From Porticoccaceae bacterium UBA1989 (lineage in GTDB: Bacteria > Pseudomonadota > Gammaproteobacteria > Pseudomonadales > Porticoccaceae): DNA of 5,102 bases. The DNA is taken from the NCBI GenBank assembly GCA_002335945.1, contig DDDD01000126.1, forward strand, positions 1 through 5,102, written 5' to 3'. This document shows positions 1 through 5,102 of this stretch, piece after piece (position 1 is the first letter of the stretch; each line of letters opens with the position of its first letter). Under the pieces are notes generated by a model. It did no database searches. It was not told the DNA's origin and saw nothing but the letters and a program-made list of their open reading frames with translations. The translations under genes were made by a program, and so were the position numbers.

Positions 1-90
1 GCCGGTCCATCCCTGCTGACGTAACGCGGGTGCGAGTTGCGCTGCCGCATGACTCGCGCCAACAATAATGCATCTGGCTTTAGATTCCAT
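1..90 (-). CDS. FAD-dependent ferredoxin reductase-type oxidoreductase, N-terminal 30 codons only
   Basis: This is the start of a gene that runs off the left edge; the 30 visible codons are open. They read MESKARCIIVGASHAAAQLA and continue PALRQQGWTG. A hydrophobic beta strand (residues 7-10, CIIV) is followed by a glycine-turn segment (G11-A12-S13-H14-A15-A16) and a helix ending in LRQQGW. This is the FAD-binding Rossmann start of the putidaredoxin/rubredoxin/ferredoxin reductase family, where the GASHAAAQLA form is common. Known members are cytosolic flavoproteins that pass electrons from NAD(P)H to a ferredoxin or rubredoxin serving a P450 or Rieske oxygenase; the partner here is not visible. 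The start is ATG at 88-90, with an AGGA-type ribosome site about 12 bases upstream, a rather long spacing. The family call is firm for so short a piece, but the substrate and partner are unknown. Confidence 0.8.
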   Translation of the reverse strand, partial: MESKARCIIVGASHAAAQLAPALRQQGWTG

Positions 91-255
91 TTGGATGATG
101 ATTCCTGCTTATCAGTAAGTTAGCGATCGACACTCTATAGTTAGGGCGCTTTAAGCCCGAAAGCATACCGCGTTTGAATAAAAACAAACACCTTTGATTG
201 TAATATTTTAAAGGGTGGTGCTACGTTACGCGTTAACTAGGGAATTTTTTGAAGG
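91..255 (-). promoter_or_regulatory. Upstream region of the ferredoxin reductase gene with a weak candidate promoter
   Basis: I find no gene in this stretch. It is AT-rich between about 170 and 215, as expected of a promoter region for the leftward reductase gene. Reading leftward, the best -10-like hexamer is TATAGA (134-139), with only a poor -35 match (TTTCGG, 157-162) at 17-base spacing. That would give a leader of about 35-40 bases. Two small dyads lie upstream or within it: GGGC/GCCC arms at 144-147 and 155-158, and an imperfect 20-base dyad at 221-240. Either could be an operator, but both are weak enough to be chance. The promoter assignment is inference. Confidence 0.3.
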
Positions 256-288
256 TCCCACTCAGCCATAACTTATCGCTGAGTGGGA
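256..288 (-). terminator. Strong stem-loop after the cytochrome c gene, no U-tract
   Basis: Perfect 11-bp inverted repeat: TCCCACTCAGC at 256-266 pairs with GCTGAGTGGGA at 278-288, around an 11-base loop in which ATA and TAT can also pair. It lies 22 bases beyond the stop codon of the leftward cytochrome c gene, the expected position for a transcript 3' end. It lacks the run of U after the stem that an intrinsic terminator needs: leftward, the stem is followed by ACCTTC and then a run of A. It may therefore act as a 3' mRNA-stabilising or Rho-associated structure. The stem itself is certain; its function is inferred from position. Confidence 0.5.
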
Positions 289-310
289 GGGGGTCGTTGC
301 AGGCTGTCGA

Positions 311-607
311 CTACTTTAAGTTGGCGTAGTAGGCAGATAGGTTGGCAATGTCTGTGTCGCTTAGGCCTTTGGCCATGGCTGTCATCATGGCGTTATTACG
401 TTTGCCATCACGAAACATTTTTAGCTGACTCGCTAAATAAGCTTCTTTTTGTCCTGCCAGGTTTGGCCACATGCCGTTGTTACTAATGCCGTTCATACCA
501 TGGCATCCAGCACAGGTCATTGACTTGGCTTTGCCTGCGACGGGGTCGCCGGCCATTGCTCCAAAGGATAATGTTGCTGCGATAATGGTGATTGCTAGTT
601 TTTTCAT
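311..607 (-). CDS. Small periplasmic c-type cytochrome (class I, c553/c4-like single domain)
   Basis: A 98-residue exported monoheme cytochrome. Residues 1-19 form a signal peptide (KK, hydrophobic core, then A-M-A before G20), giving a mature protein of about 79 residues in the periplasm. The heme attachment motif CAGCH is at 32-36, with H36 the proximal ligand. The distal methionine should come from the N-A-M-M-T-A-M segment (M74, M75 or M78), followed by the LSDTDIANLSAYYA helix (82-95) typical of cytochrome c4/c553 domains. W47-P48-N49-L50-A51-G52 is another recurrent feature of that family. The length fits one domain, not the two-domain c4. Proteins of this type shuttle electrons to oxidases or other redox partners. 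The start at 605-607 has a good GGAGAAG ribosome site (612-618). It lies 55 bases downstream of ctaA on the same strand, so it is probably co-transcribed. The family is clear; the electron partner is unknown. Confidence 0.9.
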   Translation of the reverse strand: MKKLAITIIAATLSFGAMAGDPVAGKAKSMTCAGCHGMNGISNNGMWPNLAGQKEAYLASQLKMFRDGKRNNAMMTAMAKGLSDTDIANLSAYYANLK

Positions 608-662
608 ATTACTTCTCCAATGATTAATTCGGTTGGCCTAGGCTATTAAGTTGTTTGCTAGA

Positions 663-1715
663 TTATTTAATAAATAGCCTGTTAGATAAGCTGTGGCTAA
701 TAAACAGGGAGGCACTTAAGAGTGCGACAGCTCCCACCTGATGCGCGGCGGCGACAGGCACGGGAACATAAAAAATTAAGGTGCTGATACCCAATGTGAC
801 CTGCATTATAAGGAAGCCTATTAGGCAAAACACGCCAGTTCTGGCGTTACCTGTAATGTCTGACTTCAGAGCTTTGGCGGCAAATGTTAGTACTAGGGCC
901 ACAAGCACGTAGGCAAATATACGGTGGTTAAATTGGATCGTGGTGATGTCTTCAAAGGCCGATAACCAGGCCGGCGCCATGCTGTAAAGTCCTGCGGGGA
1001 TAAAGCTATCTCCCATCAGCGGCCAGGTCGGGTAGGCGTAGCCCGCTTTGGTGCCTGCCACTAGGCCGCCTGAAAGGATCATCAAGAAAATCAGCCCACT
1101 TAATGCATAGGCAAATTTGCCTAGCTGAGCGGGCTGCTCAGTTTTCGGGCTGACCAGACCAAAGGCGGTCCAGAGTATGAATGAGTAGATCAGTACCGCA
1201 GAACCCAGATGGGCTGTAAGTCGATATTGGCTAACGTCTGGTTTGTCCACCAGGCCGCTCTTAACCATGTACCAGCCCAGCAAGCCCTGAAAGCCGCCGC
1301 CCAGTAACATAAGAATAAGCTTTGGGGTCAGACCAGCCTTAATACGCTTAGTAAAGTAGAAGAATAAAAAGGGCAGGATAAAGATTACGCCAATAAGTCT
1401 ACCCAGCACTCGATGCAGGTATTCATACATAAAGATCGATTTGAACTCGTCGAGAGACATGCCCAGATTGATCTTTTGATATTCGGGAAACTGTTTATAT
1501 TTATCAAACATATGTTGCCAATCGGCTTCGGACAGCGGCGGGATAATACCCACCAGCGGTTTCCAGTCGACCATGGATAGACCTGAATTGGTCAGTCGGG
1601 TAACCCCGCCCAATAAGATCATGCCAAAGATAACGGCGGCACAGAAAAACAGCCAGTACGCAATCTGGCGGTCGTATTCATAGGAGGGGATTAATGCGGG
1701 TTTATCTAGCGGCAT
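663..1715 (-). CDS. ctaA: Heme A synthase (CtaA/Cox15 family)
   Basis: A 350-residue inner-membrane enzyme that oxidises the C8 methyl group of heme O to a formyl group, giving heme A for aa3-type cytochrome oxidases. Eight membrane segments are apparent, at roughly 20-39, 102-121, 132-150, 167-188, 201-220, 265-282, 293-315 and 321-342. The four heme-associated histidines stand in their usual contexts: H101 (EYLHR, with E98), H169 (TAHL), H264 (FNHR) and H325 (AAHQ). The signature GGVTRLTNSGLS at 36-47 and the WKP turn at 51-53 are diagnostic. The first extracytoplasmic loop has no cysteine pair, which fits the proteobacterial/mitochondrial Cox15 type and not the Bacillus type. The length is normal for that type. 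The start at 1713-1715 has only a weak AGAGA ribosome site five bases upstream, but no better start precedes the first helix. It lies 42 bases after the MATE gene. No heme O synthase or oxidase subunit gene is in view. Confidence 0.96.
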   Translation of the reverse strand: MPLDKPALIPSYEYDRQIAYWLFFCAAVIFGMILLGGVTRLTNSGLSMVDWKPLVGIIPPLSEADWQHMFDKYKQFPEYQKINLGMSLDEFKSIFMYEYLHRVLGRLIGVIFILPFLFFYFTKRIKAGLTPKLILMLLGGGFQGLLGWYMVKSGLVDKPDVSQYRLTAHLGSAVLIYSFILWTAFGLVSPKTEQPAQLGKFAYALSGLIFLMILSGGLVAGTKAGYAYPTWPLMGDSFIPAGLYSMAPAWLSAFEDITTIQFNHRIFAYVLVALVLTFAAKALKSDITGNARTGVFCLIGFLIMQVTLGISTLIFYVPVPVAAAHQVGAVALLSASLFISHSLSNRLFIK

Positions 1716-1743
1716 TTAAATCTCTATTGTCTATTATTGCTAT

Positions 1744-1771
1744 TTAAAGGGTACTTGTTAAAGGGTACTTG
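1744..1771. repeat. Perfect 14-bp tandem direct repeat at the MATE stop codon
   Basis: TTAAAGGGTACTTG occurs twice with no spacer, at 1744-1757 and 1758-1771. The right copy contains the last codons and stop of the leftward MATE gene (S-T-L-stop); the left copy lies just beyond the stop, in the spacer before ctaA. Because the stop comes first in the reading direction, the duplication does not change the protein. It looks like a recent slippage-type duplication that lengthens the MATE-ctaA spacer. Confidence 0.9.
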
Positions 1772-3092
1772 GCTGTTCAACTTGCATCCACGTCTTTTTA
1801 CGAAAGCGGCGCATATTTAGACTAGATTTTATACCGAAATCCAGTAAAGAAGTTGCATAGAGCCACATTACATCGGCACCGATGGTAACCAGTATAAAAG
1901 GCACCAGTATGCGGCTGAGCGCAATACTGAAAATGGTAACCATCATTGGGTATCTGGTGTCGCCTGCACCCCGCAGTGCACCGGCCATACTAAACTCGAT
2001 ACCCATCAGCGGCAGGCTGCAACTAATGATGTAAATAAACGGCACCATAAGGACGATCACTTCTGGATCGTCAATCATAAAGCGCGAAATCTGTTCGGCA
2101 AAGAAGCTCATCACCGCACCACCAGCAACCATAATATAGGCACAGGTGCGCATGGTTCGCCATGCCGCATCGTAGGCGCCTTTTTTATCGCCGGCTCCCA
2201 GGTGCTGACTGACCAATGTGGCGCTGGAGATAGAGAAGCTAAAGGCGATAACAATCATCAATCCGAGAATGGATAAACCAATGCCGTAGGTGGCAAAGGC
2301 GGCATCACCATAGCTGGCTAAAAAGACCAAAAATACTAAGAGACCGGCCTGAAAAAACATCTGTTCGAATGCTGCCGGAGTACCAATTTTGATTAGTGCT
2401 TTGCTGTCGGCTAAAAACCCTGGTATTGGATTGGAGGGTCTAAATGACAGACCGCCCAGCAACCATATCAGTAAAAAAATAACAGTGCTGATAGTGGCGC
2501 TAACTCCGCCGCCTATAGCCAGACCTGAGAGGCCCAGTGCGGTGAGTCCATGCCAACCAAAGGTATAGGCCAGGCCCAAATAGATTCCGAATGCCACACT
2601 GACCAACGCAAGTAGCAGAGGCGTGGTGCTATCGCCGGTGGCGCGGAAGGCAGTGCTGACGACAAAAGAGACCAACATGGGAGGCGCAAACAATGCCGTC
2701 CAGTAGAAAAAGTCGATGGCTAAGCTGGTGGCCTCTGGGGATAAGCCAAAGATGCCCACGAGCTGTTCGCGAAAGGGGATGGCGATCCATGAGAGCAATA
2801 TTCCATCGATACAAAAAATAATCACAGAGATAGCCGCAAAACGTCCTGCGCGCTCCTTGTCATCTGCGCCCCAATAACGGCCTACCAAAGCCGTTGTACC
2901 GCTGGAGAGTCCCATCATAACGGCGTGCAACATAAAGAACAGGCGCTGCCCGGTGGTGGCAGCTGCGACCTCGTCGGTACCCATACCGCCAGCGACTTTT
3001 AGAAAGACGAGACCCATTACCATAAAGGCAATATTGCTGATTATGGTCGGCCAGGTAAGGCGCCAGATACTGAGAGTAGAGACGGATTTCAT
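1758..3092 (-). CDS. MATE family multidrug efflux transporter
   Basis: A 444-residue inner-membrane protein of the multidrug and toxic compound extrusion family. Known members export cationic drugs, dyes or metabolites by sodium or proton antiport. It shows the family's two-fold repeat. In the N-terminal half, VGRYWGADDKERA (70-82) precedes a second conserved segment, AFRATGDSTTPLL (148-160). In the C-terminal half the matching pair is VSQHLGAGDKKGA (294-306) and ALRGAGDTRYPMM (372-384). About twelve hydrophobic helices are spread over the full length, and P15 in the TWPTIISN start (14-20) is the usual early proline. The length is normal. The start at 3090-3092 has no clear ribosome site, but the N-terminus matches the family well and no alternative start is better. 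It is divergent from ung and 42 bases upstream of ctaA on the same strand. The C-terminal tail ends at the 14-bp tandem repeat. The substrate cannot be read from sequence. Confidence 0.93.
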   Translation of the reverse strand: MKSVSTLSIWRLTWPTIISNIAFMVMGLVFLKVAGGMGTDEVAAATTGQRLFFMLHAVMMGLSSGTTALVGRYWGADDKERAGRFAAISVIIFCIDGILLSWIAIPFREQLVGIFGLSPEATSLAIDFFYWTALFAPPMLVSFVVSTAFRATGDSTTPLLLALVSVAFGIYLGLAYTFGWHGLTALGLSGLAIGGGVSATISTVIFLLIWLLGGLSFRPSNPIPGFLADSKALIKIGTPAAFEQMFFQAGLLVFLVFLASYGDAAFATYGIGLSILGLMIVIAFSFSISSATLVSQHLGAGDKKGAYDAAWRTMRTCAYIMVAGGAVMSFFAEQISRFMIDDPEVIVLMVPFIYIISCSLPLMGIEFSMAGALRGAGDTRYPMMVTIFSIALSRILVPFILVTIGADVMWLYATSLLDFGIKSSLNMRRFRKKTWMQVEQPSTL

Positions 3093-3162
3093 TGCGGCTA
3101 TGTTACCATTCGCAGCCTAGTAGCAGGTAAAGATTTAGGCTGGTTTGATGATGGAGATAACT
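3093..3162. promoter_or_regulatory. Divergent spacer between the MATE gene and ung
   Basis: These 70 bases separate two divergent starts, so promoters for both directions should lie here or extend into the flanking coding sequence. I find no hexamer pair with good matches and correct spacing in either direction; TATGTT (3099-3104, rightward) and TAACAT (leftward) are only four-of-six -10 matches with no partner. A 7-bp inverted repeat, CAGCCTA (3113-3119) and TAGGCTG (3136-3142), sits between the two genes with a 16-base gap. It could be an operator or a weak leader hairpin in the ung transcript. The presence of promoters is inferred from gene orientation. Confidence 0.4.
3153..3156 (+). promoter_or_regulatory. 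ung: Ribosome binding site that favours the ung start at 3163
   Basis: GGAG at 3153-3156 lies six bases before the ATG at 3163-3165, an ideal distance. The in-frame upstream candidates (TTG 3145, ATG 3148, ATG 3151) have no comparable site, and the last runs into this GGAG. The downstream ATG at 3181 has only a poor upstream sequence. Confidence 0.65.
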
Positions 3163-3870
3163 ATGGGTGATCCGGGTGCGATGAATCTGGATCAAAGTTG
3201 GCGCTCAGTGTTGGGCGACGAATTTGATAAAGATTATATGCACGGATTACAGCAGTTTTTAATCGCCGAGCAGGATGCGGGTAAGGTTATTTATCCGCCC
3301 AGCGGCCAGCGGTTTGCTGCGTTTAATGACACGCCGTTTGCTAAGGTGCGCGTGGTTATTTTGGGGCAGGATCCCTATCATGGTCCAGACCAAGCGCATG
3401 GCCTATGCTTCTCGGTACTTCCCGGGGTTAAGGTTCCGCCCTCGCTAGCAAATATGTATAAAGAGCTGGCGTCTGACCTGGGTATTATCCAACCAAATCA
3501 TGGCTGCCTCACGAGCTGGGCTAAGCAGGGCGTGTTACTGCTCAATGCCACGCTGACGGTTGAGCAAGCCAATGCAGGGGCTCATCAGGGCAAGGGTTGG
3601 GAGCAGTTTACGGATCAGGCGATTCGCGCGCTTAACGATCAGCGCGAGGGGATTGTTTTTTTACTCTGGGGTAGTTACGCCCAGAAGAAGGGCGCCTTTA
3701 TCGATGAGTCGCGGCACCTAGTTTTAAAGTCTGTGCATCCATCACCGCTGTCTGCGTATCGTGGATTTTTGGGTTGTAAGCACTTTTCTGCAACCAATAA
3801 TTTTTTACATGAAAATGGCCAGCAGCCTATTAATTGGCAATTGCCCGATAAACCGGATATGGAATTCTAA
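3163..3870 (+). CDS. ung: Uracil-DNA glycosylase, family 1
   Basis: A 235-residue cytosolic base-excision repair enzyme that cleaves uracil from DNA after cytosine deamination or dUMP incorporation. Family 1 motifs are complete: the water-activating loop GQDPYHG (68-74, catalytic D70), the uracil-stacking F83 in LCFS, PPSLANMYKEL (92-102), the uracil-contacting N128 in LLLN, LLWGSYAQKKG (168-177 region) and the DNA-intercalation loop HPSPLSAYRG (192-201, catalytic H192). All key residues are present, so it should be active. The start is chosen from GGAG six bases upstream. An in-frame ATG at 3181 would give 229 residues, the length of E. coli Ung, and cannot be excluded; the frame is also open back to TTG 3145, adding six residues. 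It is divergent from the MATE gene, and its stop overlaps the next gene's ATG by one base. The identification is certain; only the start is open. Confidence 0.97.
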   Translation: MGDPGAMNLDQSWRSVLGDEFDKDYMHGLQQFLIAEQDAGKVIYPPSGQRFAAFNDTPFAKVRVVILGQDPYHGPDQAHGLCFSVLPGVKVPPSLANMYKELASDLGIIQPNHGCLTSWAKQGVLLLNATLTVEQANAGAHQGKGWEQFTDQAIRALNDQREGIVFLLWGSYAQKKGAFIDESRHLVLKSVHPSPLSAYRGFLGCKHFSATNNFLHENGQQPINWQLPDKPDMEF

Positions 3871-5102
3871 TGTTAAAAGAAAGTGAGCCTTCGATGACAG
3901 CGTCAACAACTTCTTCGGCAACTAGGTCTTGGCAGACACCCAAAAATTTACTGATTTTAATGTCGGTGGCCATGACTCTTGGTTTTGCCACCTGGATGGC
4001 GTTGCTCAACAACTTCGTCATTGAGAAGGCCGCGTTTACAGGCGCAGAGATTGGCATGTTGCAGAGTATTCGTGAGATTCCTGGCTTCTTGGCCTTTACT
4101 GCGGTGTTTGTGCTGCTGATATTAAAAGAGCAAACCTTTGCTTATCTGTCTCTCGCGGTAATGGGGGTTGGTATTACCCTGACAGGCTATTTCCCCTCTG
4201 TGCTGGGGCTGTATCTCACTACATTTATCATGTCGGTGGGTTTTCATTATTACGAAACTGTTAAGCAGTCTCTGGCGCTGCAATGGTTGAGTATCGAAGA
4301 GGCGCCGGTGATGTTGGGCCGACTTATTGCCGCTAGCTCTGTGGCTTCCTTGGTGGCCTATAGTTTTTTATGGTTGGCCCAGGATCATTTCGGGCTTAGC
4401 TACAAGACTATTTACGCGGTGGGTGGTGGTGCTTGCTTGGCGCTTACATTATTTATGTGGCTGGCGTTTCCGCGGTTTCAGGCCAAGGTACCTCAGCGCA
4501 AACATCTGCTGATTCGCAAGCGCTACTGGTTGTATTACGCGCTGACCTTTATGGGCGGTGCGAGACGTCAGATCTTTACGGTATTTGCTGGGTTTTTGAT
4601 GGTAGAAAAGTTTGGTTACAGCGTGAGTGATATTGCTGCGCTGTATATTGTTAACCATCTTTTTAACTGGGCTTTTGCGGGTCGCATCGGTGCTCTGGTG
4701 GGGCGTATTGGTGAACGTCGTGCCCTAACGTTTGAATACTGTGGGCTATTCTGTGTCTTTACGGCTTATGCCTTTGTTAACGATGCAACCTGGGCGGCTG
4801 GATTATATGTGGCTGACCATCTGTTCTTCTCTCTGGCGATTGCGATTAAAACCTATTTTCAAAAGATTGCCGATCCGGCGGATATGGCCTCTACGGCGGG
4901 GGTGGCTTTTACCATTAATCATATAGCTGCGGTGGTGATTCCTGTGCTGTTTGGTTTGGTGTGGCTGGTATCGCCGATGGCGGTATTTTTGATGGGTTCT
5001 GGTATGGCGGTAATCAGTCTAGTGCTAGCGCGTAATATTCCGCGGGCACCCAGTGCGGGTAATGAGGTGATGTTTGGTAAGGTGCCCTATATTGCGGCGG
5101 CT
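3870..5102 (+). CDS. Major facilitator superfamily transporter, substrate unknown; 3' end cut by window
   Basis: 411 codons are open to the right edge without a stop. The protein is an integral inner-membrane carrier with about twelve hydrophobic helices, beginning near residue 27 and ending near 388. A charged, interrupted loop (about 201-219, with QRKHLLIRKR) separates the two six-helix halves. GRIGALVGRIGERRALT (271-287) resembles the MFS motif A loop between helices 8 and 9. Other distinctive segments are SIREIPGFLAF (66-76), GFHYYETVKQSLALQWL (124-140) and GGARRQIFTVFAGF (229-242). I recognise the type as an uncharacterised MFS group, not one with a known substrate. After the last helix about 23 polar residues are seen, so the protein is probably almost complete. 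The ATG at 3870 overlaps the ung stop (TAATG), with a weak GGA six bases before it. An ATG at 3894, preceded by GTGAG, is a possible alternative start. It is very likely co-transcribed and translationally coupled with ung. Confidence 0.88.
   Translation, partial: MLKESEPSMTASTTSSATRSWQTPKNLLILMSVAMTLGFATWMALLNNFVIEKAAFTGAEIGMLQSIREIPGFLAFTAVFVLLILKEQTFAYLSLAVMGVGITLTGYFPSVLGLYLTTFIMSVGFHYYETVKQSLALQWLSIEEAPVMLGRLIAASSVASLVAYSFLWLAQDHFGLSYKTIYAVGGGACLALTLFMWLAFPRFQAKVPQRKHLLIRKRYWLYYALTFMGGARRQIFTVFAGFLMVEKFGYSVSDIAALYIVNHLFNWAFAGRIGALVGRIGERRALTFEYCGLFCVFTAYAFVNDATWAAGLYVADHLFFSLAIAIKTYFQKIADPADMASTAGVAFTINHIAAVVIPVLFGLVWLVSPMAVFLMGSGMAVISLVLARNIPRAPSAGNEVMFGKVPYIAAA

Noticed and set aside
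144..164. Overlapping small inverted repeats (GGGC/GCCC and GCTTT/AAAGC) upstream of the reductase gene
   Set aside because: Arms of four to five bases in a spacer are expected by chance; there is no T-run or riboswitch-like architecture.
283..486. Open reading frame on the plus strand opposite the cytochrome c gene
   Set aside because: It overlaps a gene with a clear signal peptide and CxxCH motif, and its product is a low-complexity string of W, C, L and R with no recognisable domain.
636..643. 8-bp palindrome GCCTAGGC between ctaA and the cytochrome c gene
   Set aside because: It does not extend on either side and is too short to support an operator or terminator.
2629..2814. Minus-strand frame within the MATE gene
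   Set aside because: It lies wholly inside the MATE coding sequence in another frame, and the product is rich in H and R with no family features.
3830..4057. Minus-strand frame across the ung-MFS junction
   Set aside because: It is opposite two well-supported coding sequences, and has no ribosome site or recognisable domain.
4327..4926. Several short frames (both strands) within 4327-4926
   Set aside because: All lie within the continuous MFS reading frame, which has the expected helix pattern and motif A; these are shadows of it.
1..5102. Search for a CRISPR array, insertion sequence ends, tRNA genes, phage or defence genes
   Set aside because: No spaced repeats, transposase motifs or tRNA-like folds were seen; nearly all of the DNA is accounted for by conserved metabolic, repair and transport genes.

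Overview
The window holds ordinary gammaproteobacterial housekeeping and transport genes, all with intact reading frames apart from the two cut by the window edges. The uracil-DNA glycosylase aligns almost residue for residue with the E. coli enzyme as I recall it. The mid-range GC content and this mixture of heme A synthase, a small c-type cytochrome and a putidaredoxin-reductase-like flavoprotein suggest an aerobic, possibly marine, gammaproteobacterium. The lineage is inference; nothing in the sequence fixes it.

Layout. The left 3.1 kb is read on the minus strand. From right to left it carries a MATE-family efflux transporter (1758-3092), heme A synthase CtaA/Cox15 (663-1715), a small periplasmic cytochrome c (311-607), and, after a 220-base gap with a strong stem-loop, the first 30 codons of a FAD-dependent ferredoxin-reductase-type flavoprotein (1-90, cut by the left edge). 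Short spacers of 42 and 55 bases make co-transcription of the MATE, ctaA and cytochrome c genes plausible. From a 70-base divergent spacer the plus strand carries ung (about 3163-3870). A major-facilitator transporter of unknown substrate (3870-5102) follows with its ATG overlapping the ung stop codon, and is cut by the right edge just after its last membrane helix.

How the genes relate. CtaA makes heme A for aa3-type terminal oxidases, and the adjacent exported cytochrome c could be an electron carrier in the same aerobic respiratory chain. Ung removes uracil from DNA; its tight coupling to an MFS transporter has no obvious functional explanation. The MATE pump exports cationic or drug-like compounds in known family members.

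I see no mobile element, CRISPR array, tRNA, rRNA or convincing new system. The features most worth a second look are a perfect 14-bp tandem duplication at the MATE stop codon, the ung-MFS stop/start overlap, the stem-loop without a U-tract after the cytochrome gene, and two weak dyads in the intergenic regions.
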